Assembly (NCBI RefSeq): GCF_003024195.1
Contig: NZ_KZ679044.1
Coordinates: 378,537-442,536 of the forward strand
Direction of reading: 5' to 3'
DNA length: 64,000 bases
From: Streptomyces dioscori
GTDB lineage: Bacteria; Actinomycetota; Actinomycetes; Streptomycetales; Streptomycetaceae
Part shown: one piece after another, positions 8,222 through 16,863 of the stretch
Position numbering within the stretch: the stretch's first letter is position 1
Layout: every line of letters begins with the position of its first letter
Notes under the pieces: generated by a model
Database searches by the model: none
What the model was told of the DNA's origin: nothing
What the model saw: the letters and a program-made list of their open reading frames with translations, nothing else
Made by a program: the position numbers and the translations under genes

Positions 8222-9685
8222 TCAAGAAGCTTCGGCCGACGACGCGTCGGCCGCGAGCCGGTCCCCGATGTGCCGCAGCCCCGCGAGGTCGTGCACATCG
8301 CCGGGCAGCGCGGCCACTTCGGCCACCGCCACCTCGGGGTGGAGCGCGGTGAAGCGATCGCGTGTGCGCTGCTCGCGGGAGAGCAGTTGCATACGTTCGG
8401 CGTGCAGCCTCAGCAGGCCTGCGGTGAGTTGTTCGACGGTGCGGCCTTCCGGGCTGCCTTTCGTGCTGCGGTCGTCGTCCGTTCCGGCTCCGTCGGCACT
8501 GGTCCGGTCCGCGGCGGGGGAGCCTGCGTCGGAGGAGGGAGCCTCGGGAACGGCGGTTTCGGTAGCGGGTGGTTCTGAACTGCCGTACGTGTCGGGAGAG
8601 TTACGAAGTCCAGCTTTCCCGCCCACCTGATCCACAATGCGGGCCTCGGCAAGATTTTCCGCGGCGGCGAGCGCGCGCTCGGCGGACAGCTGGGTGGCAC
8701 CGCTGCCGTGGACCCGGTTCAGCACGAGACCGGCGAGCGGCATCTCCTCCGCGGCCAGCCGTTCCACGAAGTACGCGGCCTCGCGCAGCGCGTCCCGCTC
8801 CGGGGCCGCGACGACCAGGAACGCCGTACCGGGCGCCTGGAGCAGCTTGTACGTGGCGTCCGCGCGCGTACGGAAACCGCCGAAGGTGGTGTCCATCGCG
8901 GCCACGAACGTCTGGACGTCCTTGAGCAGCTGGCCGCCCAGCAGCTTGCCCAGAGTGCCGGTCATCATCGACATCCCGACGTTCAGGAACTTCATCCCGG
9001 CCCGGCCGCCCAGCTTCGCCGGCGCGGTCAGCAGCCGGATCAGCTTGCCGTCCAGGAACGAACCGAGCCGCTTCGGGGCGTCCAGGAAGTCCAGGGCCGA
9101 GCGCGAGGGCGGCGTGTCGACGACGATGAGGTCCCACTCCTCGCGCGCCCTCAGCTGCCCCAGCTTCTCCATCGCCATGTACTCCTGCGTGCCCGCGAAG
9201 CCGGCGGAGAGCGACTGGTAGAAGGGGTTGTTCAGGATCGTGGCGGCCCGCTCGCGGTCCGCGTGCGCCTCGACGATCTCGTCGAAGGTGCGCTTCATGT
9301 CGAGCATCATCGCGTGCAGCTCGCCGCTCGCGGAGTCGTCGATGCCCTTCACCCGGCGCGGGGTGTTGTCGAGTGCGTCGATACCCATCGACTGGGCGAG
9401 CCTGCGGGCCGGGTCGATGGTCAGGACGACCACCTTGCGGCCGCGCTCGGCGGCCCGCAGCCCCAGCGCCGCCGCCGTGGTCGTCTTGCCGACGCCACCC
9501 GAACCGCAGCAGACCACGATGCGGGTCCCGGGGTCGTCGATCAGCGCGTCGACCCCCAGGACGGCCGAGGACGCGGCCGCGGTGTCGATCGCACGGGCGG
9601 GGTCGGACGCCCGCCGGGCGGCGGCCTCGCCTTCGCGTGCACGTTCGCGGGAAGAATCGTTTGCGCGGGCCGGGTCCTGACTCAT
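8222..9685 (-). CDS. ArsA/Get3-like P-loop ATPase (second of a pair)
   Basis: This 487-residue protein has a variable N-terminal extension of about 45 residues, then the deviant Walker A GSGGVGKTT at about 60-68 and the switch region TIDPARRLAQSMG, characteristic of the ArsA/Get3 branch of SIMIBI ATPases. LIVVDTPPS is the second catalytic segment. The last 130 residues hold an acidic, Thr/Ser-rich linker and a helical end. Such pairs in actinobacteria are annotated as anion-transporting ATPases, but no arsenite transporter is nearby, so the client is unknown. Its ATG overlaps the stop of the upstream paralogue by 4 bases, implying coupled translation and perhaps a heterodimer. Confidence 0.85.
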   Translation of the reverse strand: MSQDPARANDSSRERAREGEAAARRASDPARAIDTAAASSAVLGVDALIDDPGTRIVVCCGSGGVGKTTTAAALGLRAAERGRKVVVLTIDPARRLAQSMGIDALDNTPRRVKGIDDSASGELHAMMLDMKRTFDEIVEAHADRERAATILNNPFYQSLSAGFAGTQEYMAMEKLGQLRAREEWDLIVVDTPPSRSALDFLDAPKRLGSFLDGKLIRLLTAPAKLGGRAGMKFLNVGMSMMTGTLGKLLGGQLLKDVQTFVAAMDTTFGGFRTRADATYKLLQAPGTAFLVVAAPERDALREAAYFVERLAAEEMPLAGLVLNRVHGSGATQLSAERALAAAENLAEARIVDQVGGKAGLRNSPDTYGSSEPPATETAVPEAPSSDAGSPAADRTSADGAGTDDDRSTKGSPEGRTVEQLTAGLLRLHAERMQLLSREQRTRDRFTALHPEVAVAEVAALPGDVHDLAGLRHIGDRLAADASSAEAS

Positions 9686-10659
9686 GAGATCCCTTGCTGA
9701 CGCAGTTCCTTGGCGAGTTCGTACAGGCCCGCGAGGTCCATGCCCTCGGCGAGCAACGGGAGTTCGTGCAGCGGCAGCTCCAGGCCCTGGAGCACCGCGC
9801 GCTGCTCGCGCTCCAGCGCGTACCGCTCGGCGTACTCGTCCGCCTGGTTCAGCAGCGGCTCCACCAGGCGCTCCGCGACCCCGCCGCGGCGCGCGCCGCC
9901 GAGCCCGGCGGCCGACAGCGACTTGGCGACGGCCGTGCGCGGCGTCTCGCGCGCCAGCTCCAGGTCGGCCTCGTCCAGGATCGCGGGCCGCACCATGTTC
10001 ACGATGGTCCGCCCCACCGGCAGCCGCGCGGCACGCAGCTCCGCGATGCCGTCGGCGGTCTCCTGGACGGGCATCTCCTCCAGGAGCGTCACCAGGTGCA
10101 CGGCGGTCTCGGGCGACTTGAGCACGCGCATCACGGCCTGCGCCTGATTGTGTATCGGGCCGATCTTGGCGAGCCCGGCCACCTCGTCGTTCACGTTCAG
10201 GAAGCGGGTGATCCGCCCGGTCGGCGGCGCGTCCATCACCACGTAGTCGTACGCGAACCGCCCGCGCTTGTCCTTGCGGCGTACGGCCTCACAGGCCTTG
10301 CCCGTCAGGAGCACGTCCCGCAGGCCCGGCGCGATGGTGGTCGCGAAGTCGATGGCGCCCAGTTTCTTCAGGGCGCGGCCCGCGCCGCCGAGCTTGTAGA
10401 ACATCTGGAGGTAGTCCAGAAGGGCCAGCTCGGGGTCGATGGCGAGTGCGTACACCTCCCCGCCACCGGGAGCGACGGCGATCTTCCGCTCCTCGTAGGG
10501 CAGCGCCTGCGTCTCGAAGAGCTGCGCGATGCCCTGTCTGCCCTCGACCTCGACCAGAAGGGCGCGCTTGCCCTCGGTCGCGAGGGCGAGCGCGAGTGCT
10601 GCGGCGACCGTGGTCTTTCCGGTACCGCCCTTGCCGCTGACGACCTGAAGCCTGCTCAC
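9682..10659 (-). CDS. ArsA/Get3-like P-loop ATPase (first of a pair)
   Basis: This 325-residue paralogue of the following gene begins at once with the nucleotide-binding loop VSGKGGTGKTT (residues 7-17). EVEGRQGIAQLFET replaces the usual TDPA switch, and VVMDAPPTGRITRFL is the second motif. This partner is shorter and more divergent in the switch, which suggests that the two subunits are not equivalent. It is the first gene of a two-gene operon running toward wblA and is divergent from the DUF4177-type gene across a 197-base gap. In actinobacteria this pair usually accompanies a wbl gene; a functional link is inference. Confidence 0.85.
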   Translation of the reverse strand: MSRLQVVSGKGGTGKTTVAAALALALATEGKRALLVEVEGRQGIAQLFETQALPYEERKIAVAPGGGEVYALAIDPELALLDYLQMFYKLGGAGRALKKLGAIDFATTIAPGLRDVLLTGKACEAVRRKDKRGRFAYDYVVMDAPPTGRITRFLNVNDEVAGLAKIGPIHNQAQAVMRVLKSPETAVHLVTLLEEMPVQETADGIAELRAARLPVGRTIVNMVRPAILDEADLELARETPRTAVAKSLSAAGLGGARRGGVAERLVEPLLNQADEYAERYALEREQRAVLQGLELPLHELPLLAEGMDLAGLYELAKELRQQGIS

Positions 10660-10856
10660 GTCTTCGAGCCTAATTCCTCACTGGATGGTGCGGTGGCCTT
10701 GGGGCCCTGCTTCGCATACGGGTGCCCAGGGACCGCCCTGCCCAGTCATCGGCCCGCCCGACACCCCCGCATCGGCCCCGCACCGCCCCTGCACCGGCCC
10801 GGCGGCGGACGGAGGTCCAGGAAGGGCGGCCCGCGCCAGCGGATACAGTCGCCCCC

Positions 10857-11018
10857 ATGACCAAGTGGGAATACGCAACCGTGCCTCTGCTCGTCCACGC
10901 CACGAAGCAGATTCTGGACACCTGGGGCGAGGACGGCTGGGAGCTCGTCCAGGTCGTGCCCGGGCCGAACAACCCCGAGCAGCTCGTCGCCTACCTGAAG
11001 CGGGAGCGGGCCGCGTGA
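10857..11018 (+). CDS. Small DUF4177-like protein
   Basis: The 53-residue cytosolic protein has the compact sequence WEYATVPL...LDTWGEDGWELVQVVPG, the signature of DUF4177-type proteins (about 50-60 residues, function unknown). The ATG at 10857 gives the expected length; a longer in-frame extension has no support. Its stop overlaps the GTG of the RidA-type gene by 4 bases, so the two are probably co-translated. Confidence 0.85.
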   Translation: MTKWEYATVPLLVHATKQILDTWGEDGWELVQVVPGPNNPEQLVAYLKRERAA

Positions 11019-11482
11019 GCGCTGTCGAGGCGAGACTGGCCGAACTGGGACTGACCCTGCCGGCCGTCGTACCGCCGCTGGCCGCGTACCAGCCCGCCGT
11101 GCGGTCGGGCGTGTACGTGTACACGGCCGGCCAGCTCCCGATGGTGGACGGCAAGCTTCCGCTCACCGGCAAGGTGGGCGCGGAGGTCACCCCGGAGGAG
11201 GCCAAGGAACTGGCCCGCACCTGCGCGCTGAACGCCCTCGCGGCGGTCAAGTCCGTCGCGGGCGACCTCGACCGCATCGCGCGCGTGGTGAAGGTCGTCG
11301 GCTTCGTCGCCTCGGCGGCCGACTTCACCGGCCAGCCCGCCGTCCTGAACGGCGCCAGCGAGCTGCTGGGCGAGGTCCTCGGCGACAAGGGCGTGCACGC
11401 GCGCAGCGCGGTCGGCGTGGCGGTGCTGCCGCTCGACGCGCCCGTCGAGGTCGAGATCCAGGTGGAGCTGACGGAGGCGTAA
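11015..11482 (+). CDS. RidA/YjgF family enamine-imine deaminase
   Basis: This 155-residue protein belongs to the RidA superfamily, which hydrolyses reactive enamine/imine intermediates released by PLP enzymes. It has VYTAGQLPMVDG near the N-terminus and the trimer-interface end with SAVGVAVLPLDAPVEVEI. The usual catalytic Arg of true RidA (in the CRVQV-type segment) is not obvious, placing it in one of the Rid subgroups of unproven activity. It starts at GTG 11015 through a GTGA overlap with the gene before. Confidence 0.85.
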   Translation: MSAVEARLAELGLTLPAVVPPLAAYQPAVRSGVYVYTAGQLPMVDGKLPLTGKVGAEVTPEEAKELARTCALNALAAVKSVAGDLDRIARVVKVVGFVASAADFTGQPAVLNGASELLGEVLGDKGVHARSAVGVAVLPLDAPVEVEIQVELTEA

Positions 11483-11571
11483 GCCTCTCCGGCTCTTCGG
11501 CTCTTTCGGCTCTCCGGAGGGAGCGATCGTTGTCTCTCGAACATCAGCTCACTCCGGGATAGCCTCCGCCC

Positions 11572-12489
11572 ATGGCGAATGGGCAGTGGTACCCCCCGGA
11601 GTGGCCCGAGAGGATTCGCGCGCTCGCGGAGGGCACGCTCACACCGGTCGTCCCCAGGCGGGCGGCCACCGTCATGCTGCTCAAGGACACCGGCCCGGGC
11701 CCCGTCTCGCAGGAGACCGGTCCGGGTTCCGGGGACACCGGCCTTCGTCCCGCCGTGCACATGCTGCGCCGACGCGCCTCCATGGCCTTCGCCGGGGGCG
11801 CGTACGCGTATCCGGGCGGCGGGGTGGACCCCAGGGACGACGACCAGCACGTCCGCTGGGCGGGCCCCACGCGCGCGTGGTGGGCGTCCCGGCTCGGCGT
11901 CGACGAGGCCGCCGCCCAGGCGATCGTCTGCGCGGCGGTCCGTGAGACGTACGAGGAGGCGGGCGTCCTGCTCGCGGGCCCGGCCGCGGACACCGTGGTC
12001 GGCGACACCACCGGGGACGACTGGGAGACCGACCGGGCGGCGCTGGTCGCCCGTGACCTGTCCTTCGCCGAGTTCCTCGACCGCAGGGGGCTCGTGCTGC
12101 GCTCCGACCTCCTGGGCGCCTGGACGCGCTGGATCACCCCCGAGTTCGAGCCCCGCCGCTACGACACGTTCTTCTTCGTGGCCGTCCTCCCGGAGGGCCA
12201 GCGCACCCGGAACGCCTCCACGGAGGCCGACCGCACCGTCTGGATCCGCCCCTCGGAGGCGATGGACGGCTACGACAGGGGCGACCTCCTGATGATGCCG
12301 CCCACCATCGCGACCCTGCGCCAGCTCGGCGCGTACGGGACCGCCGCCGAGGCCCTCGCGGCGGCGCCCGGGCGGGACATGACACCCGTCCTGGCACAGG
12401 CGAAGCTGGTGGACGGCGAGCTGGTCCTCAGCTGGCCGGGCCACGACGAGTTCACCAAGCACATCCCGACGGGTGGAGCCTCCGCATGA
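11572..12489 (+). CDS. Nudix hydrolase of the NUDT19-like type
   Basis: This is a 305-residue Nudix protein. The glycine turn AYPGGGVDP and the catalytic RETYEEAGV are separated by about 45 extra residues, as in the NUDT19/RP2p group that includes CoA diphosphatases, instead of the standard 23-residue box. The position equivalent to the first box Glu is Gln (QAIVCAAVRE). The substrate is uncertain. The gene opens a small operon; its stop overlaps the ATG of the MBL hydrolase. The preceding bases contain four GGCTCT-like repeats without known meaning. Confidence 0.85.
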   Translation: MANGQWYPPEWPERIRALAEGTLTPVVPRRAATVMLLKDTGPGPVSQETGPGSGDTGLRPAVHMLRRRASMAFAGGAYAYPGGGVDPRDDDQHVRWAGPTRAWWASRLGVDEAAAQAIVCAAVRETYEEAGVLLAGPAADTVVGDTTGDDWETDRAALVARDLSFAEFLDRRGLVLRSDLLGAWTRWITPEFEPRRYDTFFFVAVLPEGQRTRNASTEADRTVWIRPSEAMDGYDRGDLLMMPPTIATLRQLGAYGTAAEALAAAPGRDMTPVLAQAKLVDGELVLSWPGHDEFTKHIPTGGASA

Positions 12490-13325
12490 CCGACGCCGCA
12501 GCACTTCCCGGCCAGCCGCGCGGCGGGGTGCTCTCCGGCCCCGCCACCCCGCGCGCCGTCAACGTCCTCGCCCCGAACGCGTCCGCGATGACCCTGGACG
12601 GCACGAACACCTGGATCGTGGCCGAGCCGGACTCCGAACTGGCGGTGGTGATCGATCCGGGGCCCCTGGACGACGTACACCTGCGCGCTGTCGTGGACGC
12701 CGCCGAGAAGGCCGGCAGGCGGGTCGCCCTGACCCTGCTGACGCACGGGCATCCTGACCATGCCGAGGGCGCGGCGCGGTTCGCCGAGCTGACGGGCACG
12801 AAGGTACGGGCGCTCGATCCGGCGCTGCGGCTCGGCGACGAGGGCCTGGCCGCCGGGAACGTCATCACGACGGGCGGCCTGGAGCTGCGGGTCGTACCGA
12901 CGCCCGGCCACACCGCCGACTCGCTCTGCTTCCACCTGCCCGCCGACCGGGCCGTACTGACCGGCGACACGATCCTGGGCCGGGGCACCACCGTCGTGGC
13001 CCACCCCGACGGGCGCCTGGGCGACTACCTGGACTCCCTGCGGCGGCTGAGGTCCCTGGCGGTCGACGACGGCGTGCACACGGTCCTGCCGGGCCACGGG
13101 CCGGTCCTGGAGGACGCCCAGGGCGTCGTCGAGTTCTACCTGGCCCACCGCGCCCACCGCCTCGCCCAGGTCGAGACGGCCGTCGAGGACGGCTACACGG
13201 ACCCCTCCCAGGTCGTCGCGCACGTCTACGCGGACGTGGACCGGTCCCTGTGGCCGGCGGCGGAGCTGTCGGTACGGGCGCAGTTGGACTACCTCAAGGA
13301 GCACGGGCTCATCGGCCTTGAGTGA
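12486..13325 (+). CDS. MBL-fold metallo-hydrolase
   Basis: The 279-residue protein has the metallo-beta-lactamase fold with the zinc motif THGHPDHAEG (HxHxDH). It also has GHTADS with a metal His, GDTILGRG with the bridging Asp, and LPGHGP with the last His, and it ends in a winged-helix-like C-terminal segment. This architecture resembles LACTB2/glyoxalase II-like hydrolases; thioester or RNA substrates are possible. It is translationally coupled to the Nudix gene (ATGA overlap) and converges on the nucleotidyltransferase gene 15 bases away with no clear terminator. Confidence 0.9.
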   Translation: MTDAAALPGQPRGGVLSGPATPRAVNVLAPNASAMTLDGTNTWIVAEPDSELAVVIDPGPLDDVHLRAVVDAAEKAGRRVALTLLTHGHPDHAEGAARFAELTGTKVRALDPALRLGDEGLAAGNVITTGGLELRVVPTPGHTADSLCFHLPADRAVLTGDTILGRGTTVVAHPDGRLGDYLDSLRRLRSLAVDDGVHTVLPGHGPVLEDAQGVVEFYLAHRAHRLAQVETAVEDGYTDPSQVVAHVYADVDRSLWPAAELSVRAQLDYLKEHGLIGLE

Positions 13326-13340
13326 CGCCCCGCGAGGCTC

Positions 13341-14204
13341 TCATGGACACGGGGTCTTGACGCCGTGCACGCGCGCGTACTCCTCGGCGAGCCACGGCCC
13401 GAGGTCGTCGACGTACGACCGCAGGACGACGCGGTCGCCGACCGGTTCGCGGCTGAGCACGGCGGCCTGCCGCAGCTGGGCGGCCCGCCGCGGGTGGTCC
13501 CGCTCCGGGTAGTACGCGGCGAACACCTCGGCCATCTCCGTCAGATCGCTCGTCCAGCCGTTGCAGCGGGGCATGACGAGCGTGAAACCCGTCCGGACGA
13601 GGTGGCGGGACATGTAACGCACCAGAGGCCGCAGGGCCGCCTCCTGCGAGCCGTCCGCCCCATCGGCCCCAGCGGCCCACGCGTCCCCGGTGACCGCGGC
13701 GATCCGCTCGCGCCAGCGGGGGAGGAGCAGCGCGAGTTCGCCGTTCGTCTCGCGGGCGAGGAGGGTGTCGGGCCGGTAGCGCGGCAGCTCCTCGGCGAGG
13801 TCCTCGCCCAGCAGCGGCGTACAGAGGCACGCGACAAACCACCCGAGGTCGTGCCGCTCCAGGTCGCTCAGCACCTGCGCCCGTCCGGTCAGCAGCGTCC
13901 CGGCCCCGTCGATCTGGGTGAACTCCTTGTCGAGGGCCTCGTCGAGCGTGCGTGCGTCCGCCCGGTCCGCCTCCGTGGGCTCCTCGCGCAGAACGAGCAG
14001 CAGGTCGAGATCGGAACGGCCCACGCGCGCGGACCCGCGCGGGACCGATCCGTAGAGGTACGCGCTGTGCAGCCGCCCTCCGAAGACGTCGAGCACCCGG
14101 TCGCGGGCCGCGGCGACGACAGGCCGGAACGCCGTCGGTACCCGCCCGAGGGAGCCTTCGCGCCTGATGTAGCCCAGGGCATCGAGCCCCTTGTCCGCCG
14201 CCAT
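13341..14204 (-). CDS. Nucleotidyltransferase-fold protein (AadA-like)
   Basis: This 287-residue protein has the polymerase-beta nucleotidyltransferase motif GSVPRGSARVGRSDLDLLL (G-S-x8-D-x-D, residues about 52-70), with both metal-binding aspartates present, followed by a helical C-terminal domain. It is reminiscent of aminoglycoside adenylyltransferases, but the acceptor is unknown, and resistance should not be assumed because this looks like a conserved chromosomal gene. It is separated from the upstream crp gene by a terminator hairpin. Confidence 0.75.
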   Translation of the reverse strand: MAADKGLDALGYIRREGSLGRVPTAFRPVVAAARDRVLDVFGGRLHSAYLYGSVPRGSARVGRSDLDLLLVLREEPTEADRADARTLDEALDKEFTQIDGAGTLLTGRAQVLSDLERHDLGWFVACLCTPLLGEDLAEELPRYRPDTLLARETNGELALLLPRWRERIAAVTGDAWAAGADGADGSQEAALRPLVRYMSRHLVRTGFTLVMPRCNGWTSDLTEMAEVFAAYYPERDHPRRAAQLRQAAVLSREPVGDRVVLRSYVDDLGPWLAEEYARVHGVKTPCP

Positions 14205-14259
14205 GGCACCACTGTGCCCGGAGGCGGCGGCGGGGGCATGTCATTTCCAGCACGACGCC

Positions 14260-14289
14260 GAAGGGCCCCGCCGTTCGGCGGGGCCCTTC
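14260..14289 (-). terminator. Terminator after crp
   Basis: A perfect 13-bp stem (GAAGGGCCCCGCC and its complement) with a GTTC loop lies 77 bases past the crp stop. Confidence 0.8.
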
Positions 14290-14365
14290 AGTAAGAAGTC
14301 GAGCGGTACGGCCAGCAAGAAGCCGAGCCGAGCTGTACGGCTCGCGCAAGCACTGGGCCGAGCGC

Positions 14366-15040
14366 TCAGCGCGAACGCTTGGCGAGGCGCTCCACGTCCA
14401 GCAGGATCACCGCGCGGGCCTCCAGGCGGAGCCAGCCGCGGCCCGCGAAGTCGGCGAGCGCCTTGTTGACCGTCTCGCGGGAGGCGCCGACCAGCTGGGC
14501 CAGTTCCTCCTGGGTCAGGTCGTGCACGACGTGGATGCCCTCCTCGGACTGCACGCCGAAGCGGCGCGACAGGTCCAGGAGCGCGCGGGCCACCCGGCCC
14601 GGCACGTCGGAGAAGACCAGGTCGGACATCTGGTCGTTGGTCTTGCGCAGCCGCCGGGCGACCGCGCGCAGCAGGGCGGCGGCCACCTCGGGCCGTGCGT
14701 TCAGCCAGGGCTGGAGGTCGCCGTGGCCGAGGCCCAGCAGCTTCACCTCGGTCAGCGCTGAGGCGGTCGCCGTCCGCGGGCCCGGGTCGAACAGCGACAG
14801 CTCACCGATGAGCTCGCCGGGTCCGAGGACCGCCAGCATGTTCTCGCGGCCGTCGGGTGAGGTGCGGTGCAGCTTCACCTTGCCCTCGGTGACCACGTAC
14901 AGGCGGTCTCCGGGGTCGCCCTCGTGAAAGAGCGCGTCACCGCGTGCGAGGGTCACCTCACTCATGGAGGCGCGGAGCTCCGCGGCCTGCTCGTCATCGA
15001 GCGCCGCGAAGAGCGGGGCGCGCCGCAGAACGTCGTCCAC
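14366..15040 (-). CDS. crp: Crp/Fnr family transcription regulator Crp
   Basis: This 224-residue regulator has an N-terminal cyclic-nucleotide-binding beta roll (residues about 5-115, with GELIGELSLFDPGPRTATASA as the phosphate-binding cassette), a dimer helix, and a C-terminal helix-turn-helix TQEELAQLVGASRETVNKAL. The GTG at 15040 was chosen because AAGGAGAG lies 8 bases upstream; an ATG at 15142 would add 34 residues without a ribosome site. Streptomyces Crp controls germination and secondary metabolism genes. A perfect match to its reported binding motif lies about 90 bases upstream, which suggests autoregulation. Confidence 0.95.
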   Translation of the reverse strand: MDDVLRRAPLFAALDDEQAAELRASMSEVTLARGDALFHEGDPGDRLYVVTEGKVKLHRTSPDGRENMLAVLGPGELIGELSLFDPGPRTATASALTEVKLLGLGHGDLQPWLNARPEVAAALLRAVARRLRKTNDQMSDLVFSDVPGRVARALLDLSRRFGVQSEEGIHVVHDLTQEELAQLVGASRETVNKALADFAGRGWLRLEARAVILLDVERLAKRSR

Positions 15041-15128
15041 GAGTTCTCTCCTTGTCGACCTGCTCAGGGGATCTTGGTCCCGGTGTACCAGGGGTCCGTG
15101 TTCCCCGTTTTGCTGGACGGTCCAAACA

Positions 15129-15142
15129 GTGTGATCAGTCAC
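15129..15142. promoter_or_regulatory. Candidate Crp-binding site upstream of crp
   Basis: The sequence GTGTGATCAGTCAC fits GTG(N6)GNCAC, the motif I recall for Streptomyces Crp, and it is nearly palindromic. It lies about 90 bases before the crp GTG start and about 100 bases before nth on the other strand, so it could act on either gene. Confidence 0.5.
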
Positions 15143-15245
15143 AAGTCTGCCGCACCGGCGTGTCCGACAGTGCGGCAGGGGGCCAATTGGGGGCTGATGG
15201 ATGGTGGCCGGGGCAGATGTCGGTGGTGGGCTCTAGGCTGGCCGG

Positions 15246-16784
15246 GTGTCCAAATCGCCGGTGAGAGCACAGGCCAAGGGGGCTGGGCGCGTGGGTGTAC
15301 GTCGTGATTCCGCTGTGGGCGAACAGGGCTCCGGTGGAGCGAAGAAAACGACAAAAGCGGCAGGGTCGCGACCGGCGACGACCGCGGCGGGGGCCGCCGG
15401 GAAGGCCGCGGGGGTCGCTGCCTCGGAGATGGCCGCGGCCGCGAAGAAGGCCGCGGTCGCCAAGAAGGCCGCCGCGGCGAAGAGGACCGCCAAGGAGACC
15501 GCGAGGAAGAGCGCGCCGGCGAAGTCACCTGTCAAGAAGGTTTCCGCCAAGAAAGCCGCCCGCGTGAGGAAAACCGTGTCAGCCGAGAAGTCCGTACCTG
15601 CCAAGAAGACCGCGGTCGCCAAGAAGGCCGCGCCGGTCGAGAAAACCGTGGCCGCCAAGAAGGCCACGCCTGCCAAGAAGTCCGCGTCGGGCAAGAAAAC
15701 CACGGCCGTCAAGAAGGCCACGCCGGTCAGGAAAGCCGCGGCCGTCAAGAAGTCCGTACCGGTCAAGAAGAGCGCCGTCGCCAAGAAGGCCACGCCTGTC
15801 AAGAAGACCCTGGCCGTCAAGAAGACCCTGGCCGTCAAGAAGTCCGCGGCCGTCAAGAAGTCCGCGGCCGTCAAGAAGTCCGCGGTCGTCAAGAAAGCCG
15901 TGGCCCCCGAGCGGGTCGCCCCTGCCAGGCCTCCCCGGAACGAGTCGCACACGGCTCTCGTCCGGCGGGCCCGGCGTATCGACCGCGAGCTCGCCGAGGT
16001 GTACCCGTACGCCCACCCGGAGCTGGACTTCGAGAACCCCTTCCAGCTGGTCGTCGCCACCGTCCTGTCGGCGCAGACGACCGACCTGCGGGTGAACCAG
16101 ACGACACCGGCGCTCTTCGCGAAGTACCCGACGCCCGAGGACCTGGCCGCGGCGAACCCGGAGGAGGTCGAGGAGATCCTGCGGCCCACCGGGTTCTTCC
16201 GGGCCAAGACCAAGTCGGTGATGGGCCTCTCCAAAGCCCTGCGGGACGACTTCGGCGGCGAGGTGCCCGGCCGTCTCGAAGACCTGGTCAAACTGCCCGG
16301 CGTCGGCCGCAAGACCGCCTTCGTCGTCCTCGGGAACGCCTTCGGCCGGCCCGGCATCACCGTCGACACCCACTTCCAGCGCCTCGTACGACGCTGGGAG
16401 TGGACCGCCGAGAAGGAGCCCGACAAGATCGAGCGGGCGATCGGCGAGCTCTTCCCGAAGACCGACTGGACGATGCTGTCGCACCACGTGATCTTCCACG
16501 GCCGCCGGATCTGTCACGCCCGCAAACCCGCCTGCGGCGCCTGCCCCATCGCCCCGCTCTGCCCGGCGTACGGGGAGGGTGAGACGGACCCGGAGAAGGC
16601 GAAGAAGCTCCTCAAGTACGAGAAGGGCGGCTTCCCCGGCCAGCGCCTCAACCCCCCGCAGTCCTACCTGGACGCGGGCGGCATCCCGGCGCCGCCGCTC
16701 GGCGCGACCACCGCCGCACCCGCCTCACCCTCGACCGGTACCGCCGGGCCCGCGACCGATTCACCCTCGCGGGGCACCGGATGA
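15246..16784 (+). CDS. nth: Endonuclease III with a long lysine-rich N-terminal tail
   Basis: This is a 512-residue DNA glycosylase/AP lyase for base excision repair of oxidised pyrimidines. The catalytic half (about residues 235-445) has the helix-hairpin-helix LPGVGRKTA at 350-358 with catalytic Lys356, the active-site Asp374 in VDTHF, and a 4Fe-4S cluster with Cys423, 430, 433 and 439 (C-x6-C-x2-C-x5-C). About 190 residues before it consist of AKK(A/T)A-, VKK- and PAKK-type repeats like histone H1, and about 45 Pro/Ala-rich residues follow the domain. The tail is in frame and starts at GTG 15246; no better start lies near the domain. It probably gives non-specific DNA affinity. Confidence 0.9.
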   Translation: MSKSPVRAQAKGAGRVGVRRDSAVGEQGSGGAKKTTKAAGSRPATTAAGAAGKAAGVAASEMAAAAKKAAVAKKAAAAKRTAKETARKSAPAKSPVKKVSAKKAARVRKTVSAEKSVPAKKTAVAKKAAPVEKTVAAKKATPAKKSASGKKTTAVKKATPVRKAAAVKKSVPVKKSAVAKKATPVKKTLAVKKTLAVKKSAAVKKSAAVKKSAVVKKAVAPERVAPARPPRNESHTALVRRARRIDRELAEVYPYAHPELDFENPFQLVVATVLSAQTTDLRVNQTTPALFAKYPTPEDLAAANPEEVEEILRPTGFFRAKTKSVMGLSKALRDDFGGEVPGRLEDLVKLPGVGRKTAFVVLGNAFGRPGITVDTHFQRLVRRWEWTAEKEPDKIERAIGELFPKTDWTMLSHHVIFHGRRICHARKPACGACPIAPLCPAYGEGETDPEKAKKLLKYEKGGFPGQRLNPPQSYLDAGGIPAPPLGATTAAPASPSTGTAGPATDSPSRGTG

Positions 16785-16863
16785 CGGAACGATCTGCGGC
16801 CTCGCGGGCGTTGAGAGCAGCAGAACGCTCGCGGGCGTTGAGAGCGGCAGAACGGGGGTGGCG

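Noticed and set aside
13341..14204. Aminoglycoside resistance gene
   Set aside because: The nucleotidyltransferase fold is clear, but it looks like a core chromosomal gene with no mobile context, so a resistance claim is unsupported.
15041..15142. Extended N-terminus of Crp from ATG 15142
   Set aside because: There is no ribosome site there. A GTG at 15040 has AAGGAGAG at ideal distance and gives the usual Crp length; the ATG lies inside a likely Crp operator.
15400..15900. Independent histone-like gene in front of nth
   Set aside because: The lysine-rich frame runs without a stop into the endonuclease III domain, so it is treated as one protein.
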